NCBI GenBank assembly: GCA_035647615.1
Contig: DASRND010000009.1
Span: 28,539-92,538 of the forward strand
DNA: 64,000 nucleotides
Direction of reading: 5' to 3'
DNA from: Bacteroidales bacterium
Lineage (GTDB): Bacteria > Bacteroidota > Bacteroidia > Bacteroidales > 4484-276
The position numbers and the translations under genes are program-made. Positions 43,986-53,045 of the stretch are shown here, in pieces. The first letter of the stretch is position 1; each line of letters starts with the position of its first letter. The notes beneath the pieces were generated by a model. That model saw only the letters and a list, made by a program, of their open reading frames with translations, ran no database searches and was not told the DNA's origin.

Positions 43986-45404
43986 ATGAAAAAACTACTA
44001 TTTCTGATTCTTCCTATCATCCTGATTTTTTTTGTCGTTTCCTGCAACAACTCCGGCAATCAATCCGATAACAAAGAGGCTGCTGACAAAGCTACCAAAG
44101 CGCCAGTTGACACGGCAGTTATTAAATTAAACGAAACTGACACGTCTGTAAATATCGTGACGCCGGCTCCTCCTGTAAAAAAGGCTCCCGCGGCTGCTTT
44201 CGAATATTTTGTGCCCAAAGCAACTACGCCACGGGCAGGCTGGCCGGTAATTTTTGCGTTCGACCCGCACGCACGCGGTAGCTTTGTCATTAATAAATAC
44301 AAAAACCTGGCGGAAGAATTTGGTTTTGTGCTGGTAGCCTCCAACCGTTCGCGCAACGGCCAGACCATTGCCGAAGGCCTTGAAATTTACCGGCAAATGC
44401 AGCGGGAGATACAACCGCGGGCACGCATCAATCCAAAACAAATTGTAGCGATGGGATTTTCGGGCGGTGCACGTGTGGCGGTCTCTGTTGGTCTCGAAGA
44501 GCAGGAAGTTGTTGCTGTAGTCGGCGCCGGAGCAGGTTTCCCGGAATTGCAGGAAAAGCCTGAAGCCAGTTTTTATTATGTGGGAATGGCCGGATACGAA
44601 GATTTTAATCTCAATGAACTTATCAACAACGATCGTTTCCTGTCGCGCAATGGATTCCGCAACCAGCTCATCATTTTTGAAGGCGACCACAACTGGCCGT
44701 CGCTTGACGCGATGCGCGAGGCTTTTTATGCCATCAGTTTAAAGGAAATCCGGGAAGGCGATGAGACGTTTACAGAAAAGGCATATAGTTTTTATAAAAA
44801 GAAAATCAGCGACCAGACAGGGAACAGCCAATATTTTGATGCTGCCGAAACAGCACAGCGTGCCATCGCCGTTTTCGAAGGCATCCGTGATGGAGCAGAT
44901 TTTAAAAAACAACTAAAAACCATCCGCGCCAACGCCGCTTACAATGAGCAACTGGGGCACATGGTACGATCGCTCGAAAAGGAGATCGGAATGCAAAATA
45001 ATTTCCTGAAAGCCTTTACGGAAAAAGATAAAGAGTGGTGGAAAAAGCAGCTCGGCGACCTCAAACAACCCTCCGAAGATATCTACACCCAACGGCTCCA
45101 CAAGAGACTGCTTGGTTTCAACGGGTTGCTCAGCTATATGTTTGCCCGCCAGGCTATCGAAGAAGACGATCTTGAACAAGCCGATAAAACAATCGAAATC
45201 TATCGAGCCATCGAGCCACTCAATCCGGAACATTCTTACCTGAGTGCCATCGTTATGATGAAACAAAATAATCCACAGCTTGCCATCGAATATCTGCAAC
45301 AAGCGCGCATTCTTGGCTTTTCTGATCTGGAACGATTGTCAGCGGAAACAGTTTTTGAGCCTCTGCATAAGCGCGCCGACTACCGCGATTTGCTGCGACC
45401 GTAA
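43986..45404 (+). CDS. Lipoprotein with alpha/beta-hydrolase domain
   Basis: The 472-residue protein has a lipoprotein signal (IIFFVVSCNNS-like, Cys near 20) and a Pro/Ala/Lys-rich linker (about 25-70). An alpha/beta-hydrolase domain (about 70-250) has the nucleophile elbow GFSGGAR and a late FEGDHNWP histidine. A helical C-terminal half includes TPR-like segments. It resembles PHB-depolymerase/dienelactone-type esterases; the substrate is unknown. It is 2 bp downstream of the PIN-PhoH gene, so is probably co-transcribed. Confidence 0.8.
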   Translation: MKKLLFLILPIILIFFVVSCNNSGNQSDNKEAADKATKAPVDTAVIKLNETDTSVNIVTPAPPVKKAPAAAFEYFVPKATTPRAGWPVIFAFDPHARGSFVINKYKNLAEEFGFVLVASNRSRNGQTIAEGLEIYRQMQREIQPRARINPKQIVAMGFSGGARVAVSVGLEEQEVVAVVGAGAGFPELQEKPEASFYYVGMAGYEDFNLNELINNDRFLSRNGFRNQLIIFEGDHNWPSLDAMREAFYAISLKEIREGDETFTEKAYSFYKKKISDQTGNSQYFDAAETAQRAIAVFEGIRDGADFKKQLKTIRANAAYNEQLGHMVRSLEKEIGMQNNFLKAFTEKDKEWWKKQLGDLKQPSEDIYTQRLHKRLLGFNGLLSYMFARQAIEEDDLEQADKTIEIYRAIEPLNPEHSYLSAIVMMKQNNPQLAIEYLQQARILGFSDLERLSAETVFEPLHKRADYRDLLRP

Positions 45405-45422
45405 ATCAGGGGGGAAATAAAA

Positions 45423-45462
45423 CAGGCCGAAGTTTGTAATTAATAATACGAAATTTGGCCTG
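45423..45462. terminator. Bidirectional terminator between convergent genes
   Basis: CAGGCCGAA (45423-) pairs with a GGCCTG-ended arm (45457-45462), with AT-rich inner sequence. It serves the hydrolase gene on plus and the M28 peptidase gene on minus. Confidence 0.55.
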
Positions 45463-45468
45463 ATTGAC

Positions 45469-46503
45469 CTAAAAACTCTTTTGATAAATCACCGTCAGCA
45501 GCGTTTGTCCAACAGCTTTTAATGTGGCTGGGTCTATTTGTGTGATGTCGTCGGCAATGGTGTGCCAGGGATCATAAAAAGTGCCGTTGGCTGATGCCGG
45601 ATCGAGATGGATGATGTTGATCGTAGGAATATTAGCGATGGTATTAATAAAGTAATGGTCGTCGGTGATATAGGTTCCTTTCTCAAAAACAAAATAATCT
45701 CCATAGCCAGCCGCTACAGCGGTTTCCCAAACTTTCTTGGTGATGTCGGGCGCATAATACATCGAAAAACCTTCGAGTGGAAAGACAGCGTCGGGAGCGC
45801 CCACCATATCGAGCAGTATGCCGTAGCGCGCACTATAGTTTGGCTGGTGCGGGTTGGCCGACCAATGTTGCGATCCCAGCCCCCACGTGTCGCTCGATTG
45901 ATCCGTCTGGCTGTCCTGAGGCGGACCATAATCTTCAAGATCAAACAAAATAATGTCGATACCCCTGCTTACCGGATGCAGATGTAGTTGCCGCGCTATT
46001 TCCATCAGCACACCCGTGCCACTGGCTCCGTCGTTGGCGCCATCGATAGGTACCAGGTGGTTGGCAGGATCAGCATCATGATCGGCAAAAGGACGCGAGT
46101 CGTAATGTGCCGACAGAAAGATGCGATTTTTCTCTTCCGGGTTGAAAGAGACAATAATATTCTTACCCTTAAAAATCCGGTTGTCATAAACACGCGCCAC
46201 AAAATCCTGCACCATCAGCGTATCGCCCCATTGCAGCAAAGCCTCCAGCATCCAGTTTACAGCAGCAGCGTGTGCTTTGGTTTCGGGCACACGCGGGCCA
46301 AAATCGACCTGCTGCTTTACGTAAGAAAATGCTGAATCAGCGTCAAATTGCGGAACCTTCACGGGCTGCACCACGGGTTCTGCCGCACTTTGCGTCTGCT
46401 GTGGCTGTCGTGATTCATTGTTGCAACCTGCAAGAAACAACAGTATTATTATTATCAATAACTGATAATGAATTACATTTTGCAAACGTCCTGATACTTT
46501 CAT
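45469..46503 (-). CDS. M28 family metallopeptidase / glutaminyl-cyclase-like lipoprotein
   Basis: The 344-residue protein has a lipobox (LLFLAGCNNES) and an M28 core. Zinc ligand candidates are SAHYDSRPF (H, D), IDGANDGASGTG (D), LFDLEDYG (E) and DPWHTIADD (H). The ILLDMVGAPD block and overall size fit the M28 branch close to glutaminyl cyclases. It is likely a periplasmic aminopeptidase or cyclase. It is 6 bp downstream of the nitroreductase gene, so probably in one transcript. Confidence 0.88.
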   Translation of the reverse strand: MKVSGRLQNVIHYQLLIIIILLFLAGCNNESRQPQQTQSAAEPVVQPVKVPQFDADSAFSYVKQQVDFGPRVPETKAHAAAVNWMLEALLQWGDTLMVQDFVARVYDNRIFKGKNIIVSFNPEEKNRIFLSAHYDSRPFADHDADPANHLVPIDGANDGASGTGVLMEIARQLHLHPVSRGIDIILFDLEDYGPPQDSQTDQSSDTWGLGSQHWSANPHQPNYSARYGILLDMVGAPDAVFPLEGFSMYYAPDITKKVWETAVAAGYGDYFVFEKGTYITDDHYFINTIANIPTINIIHLDPASANGTFYDPWHTIADDITQIDPATLKAVGQTLLTVIYQKSF

Positions 46504-46509
46504 GGTTTA

Positions 46510-47139
46510 TTATTTTGGTGATGTTTCTTTTTGCTCGCGTGTTATCCATTCGGCAGCGTGGCCAAAGGTACCAGAAAAAACAAAATCATCCGTATGCAAT
46601 CTTTCCCGGGGAGCAATTTCCATGGCTTGCAGGTTTTTGTGCAACATTTTATAATCGCCCGGATAGCCAATGGTGAAAGCGGAAATGACCTCGTATTTTT
46701 CCGGAATTTCGAGCAACTGGTGCGCTTTCTCGCGATCGAAGCCAGCCATCTGGTGCACATAAAGTCCTTCGTATGTAGCCTGAAAAGTGAGGTGCGCCAT
46801 GGCTTGCCCCACGTCGTATTTAAAGTATTCGGCAGGCATGCCATTTTTCAGACTAATGCTGCGCCCGGCAGAAATAGCCAGCAAAGGTGCGGTTTTCACC
46901 CACAACTGGTTAAACTCAACCAGGGTGCTAAAAATCTTATCATACGTTTCGTCGCCTTGCATCCCCACAATGAAAGCCCATGGCTGCTCATTGCTGGCCG
47001 ATGGTGACCAACGCGCAGCTTCAAAAATACGTTGCAGTTTCTCTGTTTCAACGGGTTCACCATTGAAAGCCCGCGGACTCCAACGTTTTTTCGATAGGTT
47101 GTGAATGGGATATCTGGGATTGGCTCTTTTTATCTTCAT
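46510..47139 (-). CDS. Nitroreductase family protein
   Basis: This 209-residue FMN-binding oxidoreductase has SKKRWSPRAFNGEPV (FMN phosphate site), RWSPSASNEQPW (substrate/FMN) and a C-terminal TIGYPGDY. The family reduces nitro compounds or quinones with NAD(P)H. It is encoded between a peroxiredoxin terminator and the M28 peptidase gene on the same strand. The physiological substrate is unknown. Confidence 0.9.
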   Translation of the reverse strand: MKIKRANPRYPIHNLSKKRWSPRAFNGEPVETEKLQRIFEAARWSPSASNEQPWAFIVGMQGDETYDKIFSTLVEFNQLWVKTAPLLAISAGRSISLKNGMPAEYFKYDVGQAMAHLTFQATYEGLYVHQMAGFDREKAHQLLEIPEKYEVISAFTIGYPGDYKMLHKNLQAMEIAPRERLHTDDFVFSGTFGHAAEWITREQKETSPK

Positions 47140-47151
47140 TTTCTTTCAATT

Positions 47152-47175
47152 AAAAAAGCCCCTGGTGGGGCCTTA
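47152..47175 (-). terminator. Terminator of the peroxiredoxin gene
   Basis: On the minus strand AAGGCCCC-ACCA-GGGGCTT is followed by a run of T. It lies between the peroxiredoxin stop and the nitroreductase start. Confidence 0.75.
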
Positions 47176-47198
47176 TCTTTATTAAATAATTTTTATCA

Positions 47199-47831
47199 TT
47201 AATGTTTTGCAAGATAGCTGGCCACACCGTCGTGCGATTCCTGCATGCCTTCGTCGCCACGATGCCAGTCAGCAGGACACACTTCGCCGTTTTCTTCGTA
47301 AAACTGCAAGGCATCAATCATGCGCAGGGTTTCCTTCACACTTCTTCCCAGAGGCATGTCGTTAACCACCTGATGGCGCACCACGCCTTGTTTATCGATG
47401 AGGAACAACCCGCGATAAGCCACACCTGCTCCGTCAAATTCCAGCTCGCCGTCGTCGTTGTAATCAAAATCTCCGTCGAGCACGTCGTAATTTTTCGAAA
47501 TTGTTTTGGTAAGATCGGATACCAAAGGAAACTTCACGCCTTTGATGCCACCATCTTTTTTCTCTGTGTTCAGCCATGCCCAGTGCGAATATTTTGAATC
47601 GGTAGAACAGCCTACCACAGCAACATTGCGTTTTTCAAATTCTTCGATTTGTTCCTGGAAAGCAAGAATTTCGGTTGGACATACAAATGTGAAATCCAAT
47701 GGATAGAAAAAGAATACCACATACTTTTTCCCAATATATTGTTCGAGCGTAAATTTCTCGACCATTTCGCCGCCGTTAATCACCGTATCTGCTTCGAATA
47801 AGGGCGCCTTTTTTCCCGTTAAAACTGCCAT
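47199..47831 (-). CDS. 2-Cys peroxiredoxin, AhpC/Prx1 type
   Basis: The 210-residue protein has the peroxidatic cysteine in FTFVCPTEI and the resolving cysteine in GEVCPADW, plus the PLDFTF context typical of AhpC/Prx1. It reduces hydrogen peroxide and organic peroxides in the cytoplasm, using a thioredoxin-type reductant. It has its own promoter (47884-47877) and terminator. Confidence 0.95.
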   Translation of the reverse strand: MAVLTGKKAPLFEADTVINGGEMVEKFTLEQYIGKKYVVFFFYPLDFTFVCPTEILAFQEQIEEFEKRNVAVVGCSTDSKYSHWAWLNTEKKDGGIKGVKFPLVSDLTKTISKNYDVLDGDFDYNDDGELEFDGAGVAYRGLFLIDKQGVVRHQVVNDMPLGRSVKETLRMIDALQFYEENGEVCPADWHRGDEGMQESHDGVASYLAKH

Positions 47832-47876
47832 ATGATTTTATTTTTAATGTTAAATGTTTGTTTTACAATTTGGTGG

Positions 47877-47884
47877 CAAAAATA
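47877..47884 (-). promoter_or_regulatory. -7 element of the peroxiredoxin gene
   Basis: The minus strand reads TATTTTTG, 46 bp upstream of the ATG at 47831. Confidence 0.55.
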
Positions 47885-47927
47885 CAAGGATTTTGGGAGG
47901 TGGTGTTTTTAAAATTAGTTAAACCTG

Positions 47928-47935
47928 TACCTTTA
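47928..47935 (+). promoter_or_regulatory. Probable -7 element of the rhaD gene
   Basis: TACCTTTA is one mismatch from TAnnTTTG and lies 13 bp before the ATG at 47948. It decides against the longer ORF from 47858, whose start would be upstream of the promoter. Confidence 0.45.
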
Positions 47936-47947
47936 CGCCAAAAAACT

Positions 47948-48766
47948 ATGAGAGAATTTATTGCAGGAATCCCACAGACTCTGGCAGAAATAGCTGCCGT
48001 TGCCGGGTTTCTATGGCAAAATGGATGGGCGGAGCGCAACGCCGGAAACCTTTCGTACAACGTCACACGCTTTTTTGATAAGCTACCGGATAATCTTGAC
48101 TTCGAAGCGCCGGTATCGCTGTTGAGTACTTTCCCGCATCTCGACAACCAATTGTTGCTGATAACGGCCACCGGGTCGCGGATGCGTGATGTTGCGGCCG
48201 ACATTCCGGCCAACGTCTGCTTGCTGCATATCATCGACGGCGGCAAAGCTTACCGGAAGTTGACGAAACCCGAACCTGGAAAGATGTTAACTCCTACCTC
48301 CGAGTTGCCCACCCACCTGGCGATACACGATAAATTATGTGCCGAAGGGCGTCCGGAGAAAGTCATTATCCACACACATCCCGTCCGGCTTATTGCCATG
48401 ACGCACATCCGCGAGTTTTGCAATCAGTCGGTCATCAACAATATTTTGTGGAGCATGCAACCGGAAACGTGCATTTTTATTCATGATGGGCTAGGCTTTG
48501 TACCCTATCTGCAAACCGGAAGCGATGCCCTGGCAGAGGCTACACTCGCAGCGCTCGACCAACACAGGGTGGTTTTGTGGGAAAAGCATGGCTGTCTGGC
48601 CATTGGCGAAAACGCCTGGGAAGCTTTTGATTTGATTGACATCGCCGAGAAATCAGCCGACATTTTCTTTACCTGCCGCAATGCAGGCTTTCAGGCCGAA
48701 GGCATTCCATTGGCAGATTTGAAAAAGCTGCGGGAATCATTTGGAATAGCGCAACCGGAGGAGTGA
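47948..48766 (+). CDS. rhaD: Rhamnulose-1-phosphate aldolase-like class II aldolase
   Basis: The ~272-residue class II aldolase/adducin protein has TPTSELPTHLAIH (catalytic Glu region), zinc histidines in IIHTHPVRL and a third in LWEKHGCLAIG. It fits RhaD, which splits L-rhamnulose 1-phosphate into DHAP and lactaldehyde. No other rhamnose genes are adjacent, so the role is by family. The start at 47948 gives the family-typical N-terminus MREFIAGIPQTL. Confidence 0.85.
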   Translation: MREFIAGIPQTLAEIAAVAGFLWQNGWAERNAGNLSYNVTRFFDKLPDNLDFEAPVSLLSTFPHLDNQLLLITATGSRMRDVAADIPANVCLLHIIDGGKAYRKLTKPEPGKMLTPTSELPTHLAIHDKLCAEGRPEKVIIHTHPVRLIAMTHIREFCNQSVINNILWSMQPETCIFIHDGLGFVPYLQTGSDALAEATLAALDQHRVVLWEKHGCLAIGENAWEAFDLIDIAEKSADIFFTCRNAGFQAEGIPLADLKKLRESFGIAQPEE

Positions 48767-48788
48767 AGCGGCTTTCTGTTCGTGTCAT

Positions 48789-48899
48789 CCGCAGAGATGC
48801 TGAGGCGCAAAGATCATTAAAATGTTTCTTTTGATTTCCTCTGCGTCTCTCCGTCTTAGCGGTTTATTCTTTTTGAAATCACCGCAGAGGCACATAGAT
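48789..48899. repeat. CCTCTGCGTCTC-type repeats between convergent genes
   Basis: A copy of the unit seen at 7825 and 7873 lies at 48838-48866. Inverted partial copies are CCGCAGAGATGCTGAGGCG (48789-) and ACCGCAGAGGC (about 48880). The 211 bp between rhaD and lnt hold nothing else. Confidence 0.6.
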
Positions 48900-48977
48900 T
48901 AATAAAGATGTTGCTCTATTTTTATTGGTCGAAAGTTCACAATGATTTTTTCTTTCTCACCGCTCACCGCTCACTTC

Positions 48978-50606
48978 TCAACTCTCTCTATTGTATTTCT
49001 TCTTTTTCAAAATACCATTTACAAAAGCAATAAGTATCATAAAAATGGCCAGGAAACCACTGATGCGACCGAGGTAGTCGCCGTAGCGGGTATAAAAGGT
49101 AATCTCGTTGTTGGCGTGGAGTTGTGCTTTGAGTACAGCGGGCTGCCAATATTCGGAGGCCTGCATGATGTCGCCGCGTTGGTCGATAAAACCAGAGATT
49201 CCGGTATTGGCCGAGCGGGCGATGTCGCGGCGTGTTTCGACGGCACGCAATCGTGCATAGGTAAAATGCTGGCGGTGGCCGGCGGTGTTGCCCCACCAGC
49301 CGTCGTTGGTGATGATGAAGATAAGATTGGCGCCATTTTTTACAAACTCTGCAGTAAATTCGCCATAAATAGATTCGTAGCAGATGATGCCCGGGACGGT
49401 GAATTTCCCATCGGTGCTTGTGAAAACTTCGCGACGTTTTGAATAGCCTAAACTCCCCACGGTGCCGCCCAGATCGAAGGCCAGATTTTGCAACGGACTG
49501 AGAATTCGATGAAAAGGCATCTTCTCCGGCCCCGGCACCAGCTTCGACTTGTGGTAAAGACCCACAGGTTCGTCTTTTTTAATAAACAAAGTTGTATTAA
49601 AAGCTTCGTAATATTTATCCACATCGCCAAACTTGCGGGCCGTGGGCGTAAGCGGCTCCCCTTCTGCAAAATGCCGGTAGGTGGAGGCGCCAATTACCAC
49701 ACTCGCCTGCTGATGCCGGTCGATAAACCCTCGTATTTGTTTCACCGCACGCGACTGCTCTATGGTGGCATGCCACAGATCTTCCTGGATGGCCGATTCG
49801 GGCGAAACCACAAAATCCGTTTCAGGAGTAATAAGTGAGTCGGCAAGTTTCAGATTCATTTCTATCATCTTGCTCGAGGGCAGCACAAACTGTTCTGACC
49901 ATGGATCAACGTTGGGCTGCGTAACGATGACTTCGGCAACAGCCCCTTTTTCTTCATAATTCTGATACATCACCAGCGAAATAATCATTGGAATAATGAT
50001 CACTAAAGTTGTCTTTGTTATGGTCAAAATAAGTTTCTGCCGACTCTCCTTTTGCAGAACGTTTTTGATAAGCTGGTAAAGAAAAATATTTACCAACAGT
50101 ATCCAAAGCGTGCCACCCAGCGTGCCGGTGTATTCGTACCACTGCACCCAGGGCGTGTGCATGGCAAAACCGTTGCCCAGGTTGAGCCACGGCCACGACA
50201 AATCCCAGTCGAGATGAAAGTATTCGAAAGCTACCCAATAAACTATGAGCAGATAAATGGCGTCGGACTGACGGAAAAAGCTGCGTCGGCTGAGATGAAA
50301 AACCATAAAGACGATCGCAAAAAACAAGCTGTTAATCAGCACCGCCATCAGCGCACCAAATATCGTCGAGTTCCAGATCCACCAGGTGGTGAGGATATTC
50401 CAAACCAAAAACGCCGCATAGCTGTATTGGAAACTACTGAAACGATGGTGCTGCTCCGGATGCGCATCCAGATGATCGATAATGAAAAGTAGCGGGACAA
50501 ATCCTGCAAAGAGCAGAAAAGGAAAACCGTACATCGGCCAGCCGGCAGTCAGCAGCAAGCCCGACAGCAGCGACAGCAGGTAAAGATGTTTTTTTTGAAG
50601 CGTCAT
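48978..50606 (-). CDS. lnt: Apolipoprotein N-acyltransferase
   Basis: The ~542-residue protein has 6-7 N-terminal membrane segments and a periplasmic nitrilase-like domain. Its catalytic triad is Glu in VVSPESAI, Lys in LYHKSKLVPGPE and Cys in IICYESIYGEF. A C-terminal membrane helix precedes a basic tail. Lnt adds the third acyl chain to lipoproteins at the inner membrane. The ATG at 50606 is preferred over the in-frame TTG at 50612. Confidence 0.93.
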   Translation of the reverse strand: MTLQKKHLYLLSLLSGLLLTAGWPMYGFPFLLFAGFVPLLFIIDHLDAHPEQHHRFSSFQYSYAAFLVWNILTTWWIWNSTIFGALMAVLINSLFFAIVFMVFHLSRRSFFRQSDAIYLLIVYWVAFEYFHLDWDLSWPWLNLGNGFAMHTPWVQWYEYTGTLGGTLWILLVNIFLYQLIKNVLQKESRQKLILTITKTTLVIIIPMIISLVMYQNYEEKGAVAEVIVTQPNVDPWSEQFVLPSSKMIEMNLKLADSLITPETDFVVSPESAIQEDLWHATIEQSRAVKQIRGFIDRHQQASVVIGASTYRHFAEGEPLTPTARKFGDVDKYYEAFNTTLFIKKDEPVGLYHKSKLVPGPEKMPFHRILSPLQNLAFDLGGTVGSLGYSKRREVFTSTDGKFTVPGIICYESIYGEFTAEFVKNGANLIFIITNDGWWGNTAGHRQHFTYARLRAVETRRDIARSANTGISGFIDQRGDIMQASEYWQPAVLKAQLHANNEITFYTRYGDYLGRISGFLAIFMILIAFVNGILKKKKYNRES

Positions 50607-50640
50607 TGGCAAAGTAATTTCCGGATCCGGGTTAGTCCGA

Positions 50641-50648
50641 CAAAAATA
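50641..50648 (-). promoter_or_regulatory. -7 element of lnt
   Basis: The minus strand reads TATTTTTG, 35 bp upstream of the lnt ATG, overlapping the end of the intergenic space after hflX. Confidence 0.5.
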
Positions 50649-51842
50649 TTAATAGAGAAAATCATTGTACGGGAAGCGAGTGGTATGGATTTCTTTCACC
50701 TTTTGATAGATGAGATCTTTCAGTGCTTCCCAGTTTTGTTTGTGTTTGGCCGAGATGAAAATCGCCGGATCGTTGCTTTTTGCTATCCAGGTATTGCGGA
50801 GTTCCTCAAGCGTGACGTTTTCGTCGGTGGATTCCGTCAGGTCGTCGGCATCTTTGGTTTTCCAGGTGTAAGCATCCATTTTGTTGAAGACCATTATGGT
50901 AGGTTTGTCGGCACCGCCAATTTCGCTGAGCGTTTCATTCACCACATTTATTTGTTCTTCAAAATCGGTATGGGAAATATCCACCACGTGCAGCAGCAGG
51001 TCGGCTTCGCGCACCTCGTCGAGCGTGGATTTGAACGACTCTACTAGACCATGCGGGAGCTTGCGGATAAAGCCAACGGTGTCGGTGAGCAGAAAAGGCA
51101 GATTTTCGATCACCACTTTGCGGATGGTAGTATCGAGGGTGGCAAAGAGCTTGTCTTCGGCAAATACCTCTGCTTTGGCCATGCGATTCATAATGGTCGA
51201 TTTGCCCACGTTGGTGTATCCCACCAGCGACACGCGCACCATGTTACCACGTCCTTTGCGTTGCACCACCATCTGTCGGTCGATGAGTTCGAGCTTTTTC
51301 TTGAGCAGACTTATCTTGTCACGGATGATGCGGCGGTCGGTTTCTATCTCCGTTTCGCCCGGTCCACGCATACCGATTCCACCTTGCTGACGTTCCAGGT
51401 GCGTCCACATACGTGTAAGTCGTGGTAGCAGATATTCGTATTGCGCCAGCTCTACCTGCGTCTTGGCATGCGCCGTACGCGCCCGTCTTGCAAAAATGTC
51501 GAGAATAAGATTGGTACGATCCAATATGCGACACTCCAAAACCTTTTCGATATTTTTGATCTGTGAGGCGCCCAGCTCATCATCGAAAACAACCAAATCG
51601 ATCTCTTCAGCAACCACATATTGCCGGATTTCTTCCAGCTTCCCCGAGCCTACAAAAGTGCGTGTGTCGGGATGATCGAGTTTTTGGGTAAACCGTTTCA
51701 TGGGGATGCCCCCGGCTGTCTCCACCAGAAAAGCCAGTTCTTCGAGATATTCTTCTATGCGGGCTTCATCAGTCTTGCCGGTGATCAATCCTACCAGCAA
51801 TACCTTCTCCTTTCGGACAGCAGTTTCGATATTTTGCGCCAT
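50649..51842 (-). CDS. hflX: GTPase HflX
   Basis: The 397-residue protein has an N-terminal HflX domain with glycine-rich TFVGSGKLEEI, a coiled linker (RIIRDKISLLKKKLELIDRQ) and a G domain: G1 GYTNVGKST, G3 DTVGFIRKLP, G4 NKMD. It is a ribosome-binding GTPase that splits stalled ribosomes. It is upstream of lnt on the same strand. Confidence 0.95.
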   Translation of the reverse strand: MAQNIETAVRKEKVLLVGLITGKTDEARIEEYLEELAFLVETAGGIPMKRFTQKLDHPDTRTFVGSGKLEEIRQYVVAEEIDLVVFDDELGASQIKNIEKVLECRILDRTNLILDIFARRARTAHAKTQVELAQYEYLLPRLTRMWTHLERQQGGIGMRGPGETEIETDRRIIRDKISLLKKKLELIDRQMVVQRKGRGNMVRVSLVGYTNVGKSTIMNRMAKAEVFAEDKLFATLDTTIRKVVIENLPFLLTDTVGFIRKLPHGLVESFKSTLDEVREADLLLHVVDISHTDFEEQINVVNETLSEIGGADKPTIMVFNKMDAYTWKTKDADDLTESTDENVTLEELRNTWIAKSNDPAIFISAKHKQNWEALKDLIYQKVKEIHTTRFPYNDFLY

Positions 51843-51889
51843 AATTTCCTTTTTTCAACAAACAGTCTGGGAGTGCTTTGAGTTCATCG

Positions 51890-51941
51890 GGGGCTAAAGC
51901 CCCATGAAAGTTTGTGTTCTTTTGCCCCCGGCCTAGAGGCC
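51890..51941. repeat. Palindromic intergenic repeat upstream of hflX
   Basis: Two perfect hairpins, GGGGCT-AA-AGCCCC (51890-51903) and GGCCT-AG-AGGCC (51930-51941), are separated by a T-rich spacer. They resemble palindromic repeats scattered in Bacteroidetes intergenic DNA. One could also act as a terminator for trpS, on the minus strand. Confidence 0.6.
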
Positions 51942-51972
51942 AGGGTTAGTGATCATGATGAGCGTTTGTGCA

Positions 51973-52968
51973 TCAAAACTTCCTAAAGCCAATAATCTCG
52001 CGCACTTCACTCATGGTTTTGCCTGCGCTTTCGTGGGCTTTTTCGGCACCCATGGTGGCTACTTTCGACAGGTATTTTTCGTCAGCAGCCAGTTCTTGTA
52101 TCCTTTCGCGAATAGGTGAGGTAACGATGATGATATCCTCGGCAAGTTGTTTTTTCAAATCCCCATATCGTATGGTGCAGGCGTTGTATTCGGTCAGGAA
52201 ATGATCGACAGTTTCGGGTTTTGACATCACGCGCATCAGACTGAATAGATTGGCCACGCCCTCGGCCATAGGCTGGTTGGGCATAGTGGGCCCCGTATCG
52301 GTTACAGCGCGCATCACTTTTTTGCGAATTACTTTGGGATCGTCGGCCAGGAAGATGGCGTTGCCTTCGCCTTCCGATTTGCCCATTTTTCCGCTGCCAT
52401 CCAGTCCGGGAATTTTAATCAGCTCCGCCCCAAAGTTAAAAGCAGTAGGCTCCGGAAAAAATTCATTGTTGTACATGCGGTTAAATCGGCGGGCAAAAGT
52501 ACGCGTCATCTCCAGATGTTGCTCCTGGTCTTTGCCCACCGGCACTTTATGCGCTTTATGGATGATAATGTCGGCAGCCATCAGCGATGGGTAAGTAAGC
52601 AAACCGGCGTTGACGTTCTCGGGTTGCTTGCGGGCTTTTTCCTTAAAAGTCGTCACCCTTTCCAACTCACCCATATAGGCGTTCATGTTGAGCAGCAGAT
52701 AAAGCTCTGCCGTTTCGGGCAGATCACTTTGAATGTATAATGTTGCCTTTTCGGGATCGATACCTGCAGCCAAATATTCCACCAGCACCTGCTTCACGTT
52801 GCCATGAAGATCGGACGGAGTGGGATGTGTGGTAAGAGAATGGTAATCGGCAATAAAGAAAAAGCAGCGATGGGTCTGCTGCATTTTTATAAAGTTGCTG
52901 AGGGCGCCGAAATAATTTCCCAAGTGCAGGTTTCCGGTAGGCCGGATGCCACTGACGACAATTTCCAT
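51973..52968 (-). CDS. trpS: Tryptophan--tRNA ligase
   Basis: This 331-residue class Ic synthetase has the HIGH-type motif GNLHLGNYFGAL and the KMSKS-type motif GKMGKSEGEG, plus DQEQHLEMTR in the tryptophan-binding region. The length is normal for bacterial TrpS. It charges tRNA-Trp. Confidence 0.96.
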   Translation of the reverse strand: MEIVVSGIRPTGNLHLGNYFGALSNFIKMQQTHRCFFFIADYHSLTTHPTPSDLHGNVKQVLVEYLAAGIDPEKATLYIQSDLPETAELYLLLNMNAYMGELERVTTFKEKARKQPENVNAGLLTYPSLMAADIIIHKAHKVPVGKDQEQHLEMTRTFARRFNRMYNNEFFPEPTAFNFGAELIKIPGLDGSGKMGKSEGEGNAIFLADDPKVIRKKVMRAVTDTGPTMPNQPMAEGVANLFSLMRVMSKPETVDHFLTEYNACTIRYGDLKKQLAEDIIIVTSPIRERIQELAADEKYLSKVATMGAEKAHESAGKTMSEVREIIGFRKF

Positions 52969-53045
52969 GCTTATTTGGATTTTGTTTTTTGAATTTTGTG
53001 ATTAAACGGCAACGCTCCAGTGGTTGGACGATAGACAATCACTAC

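Noticed and set aside
47858..47947. 30-codon N-terminal extension of rhaD
   Set aside because: It overlaps the divergent peroxiredoxin promoter region, and the rhaD -7 element lies within it.
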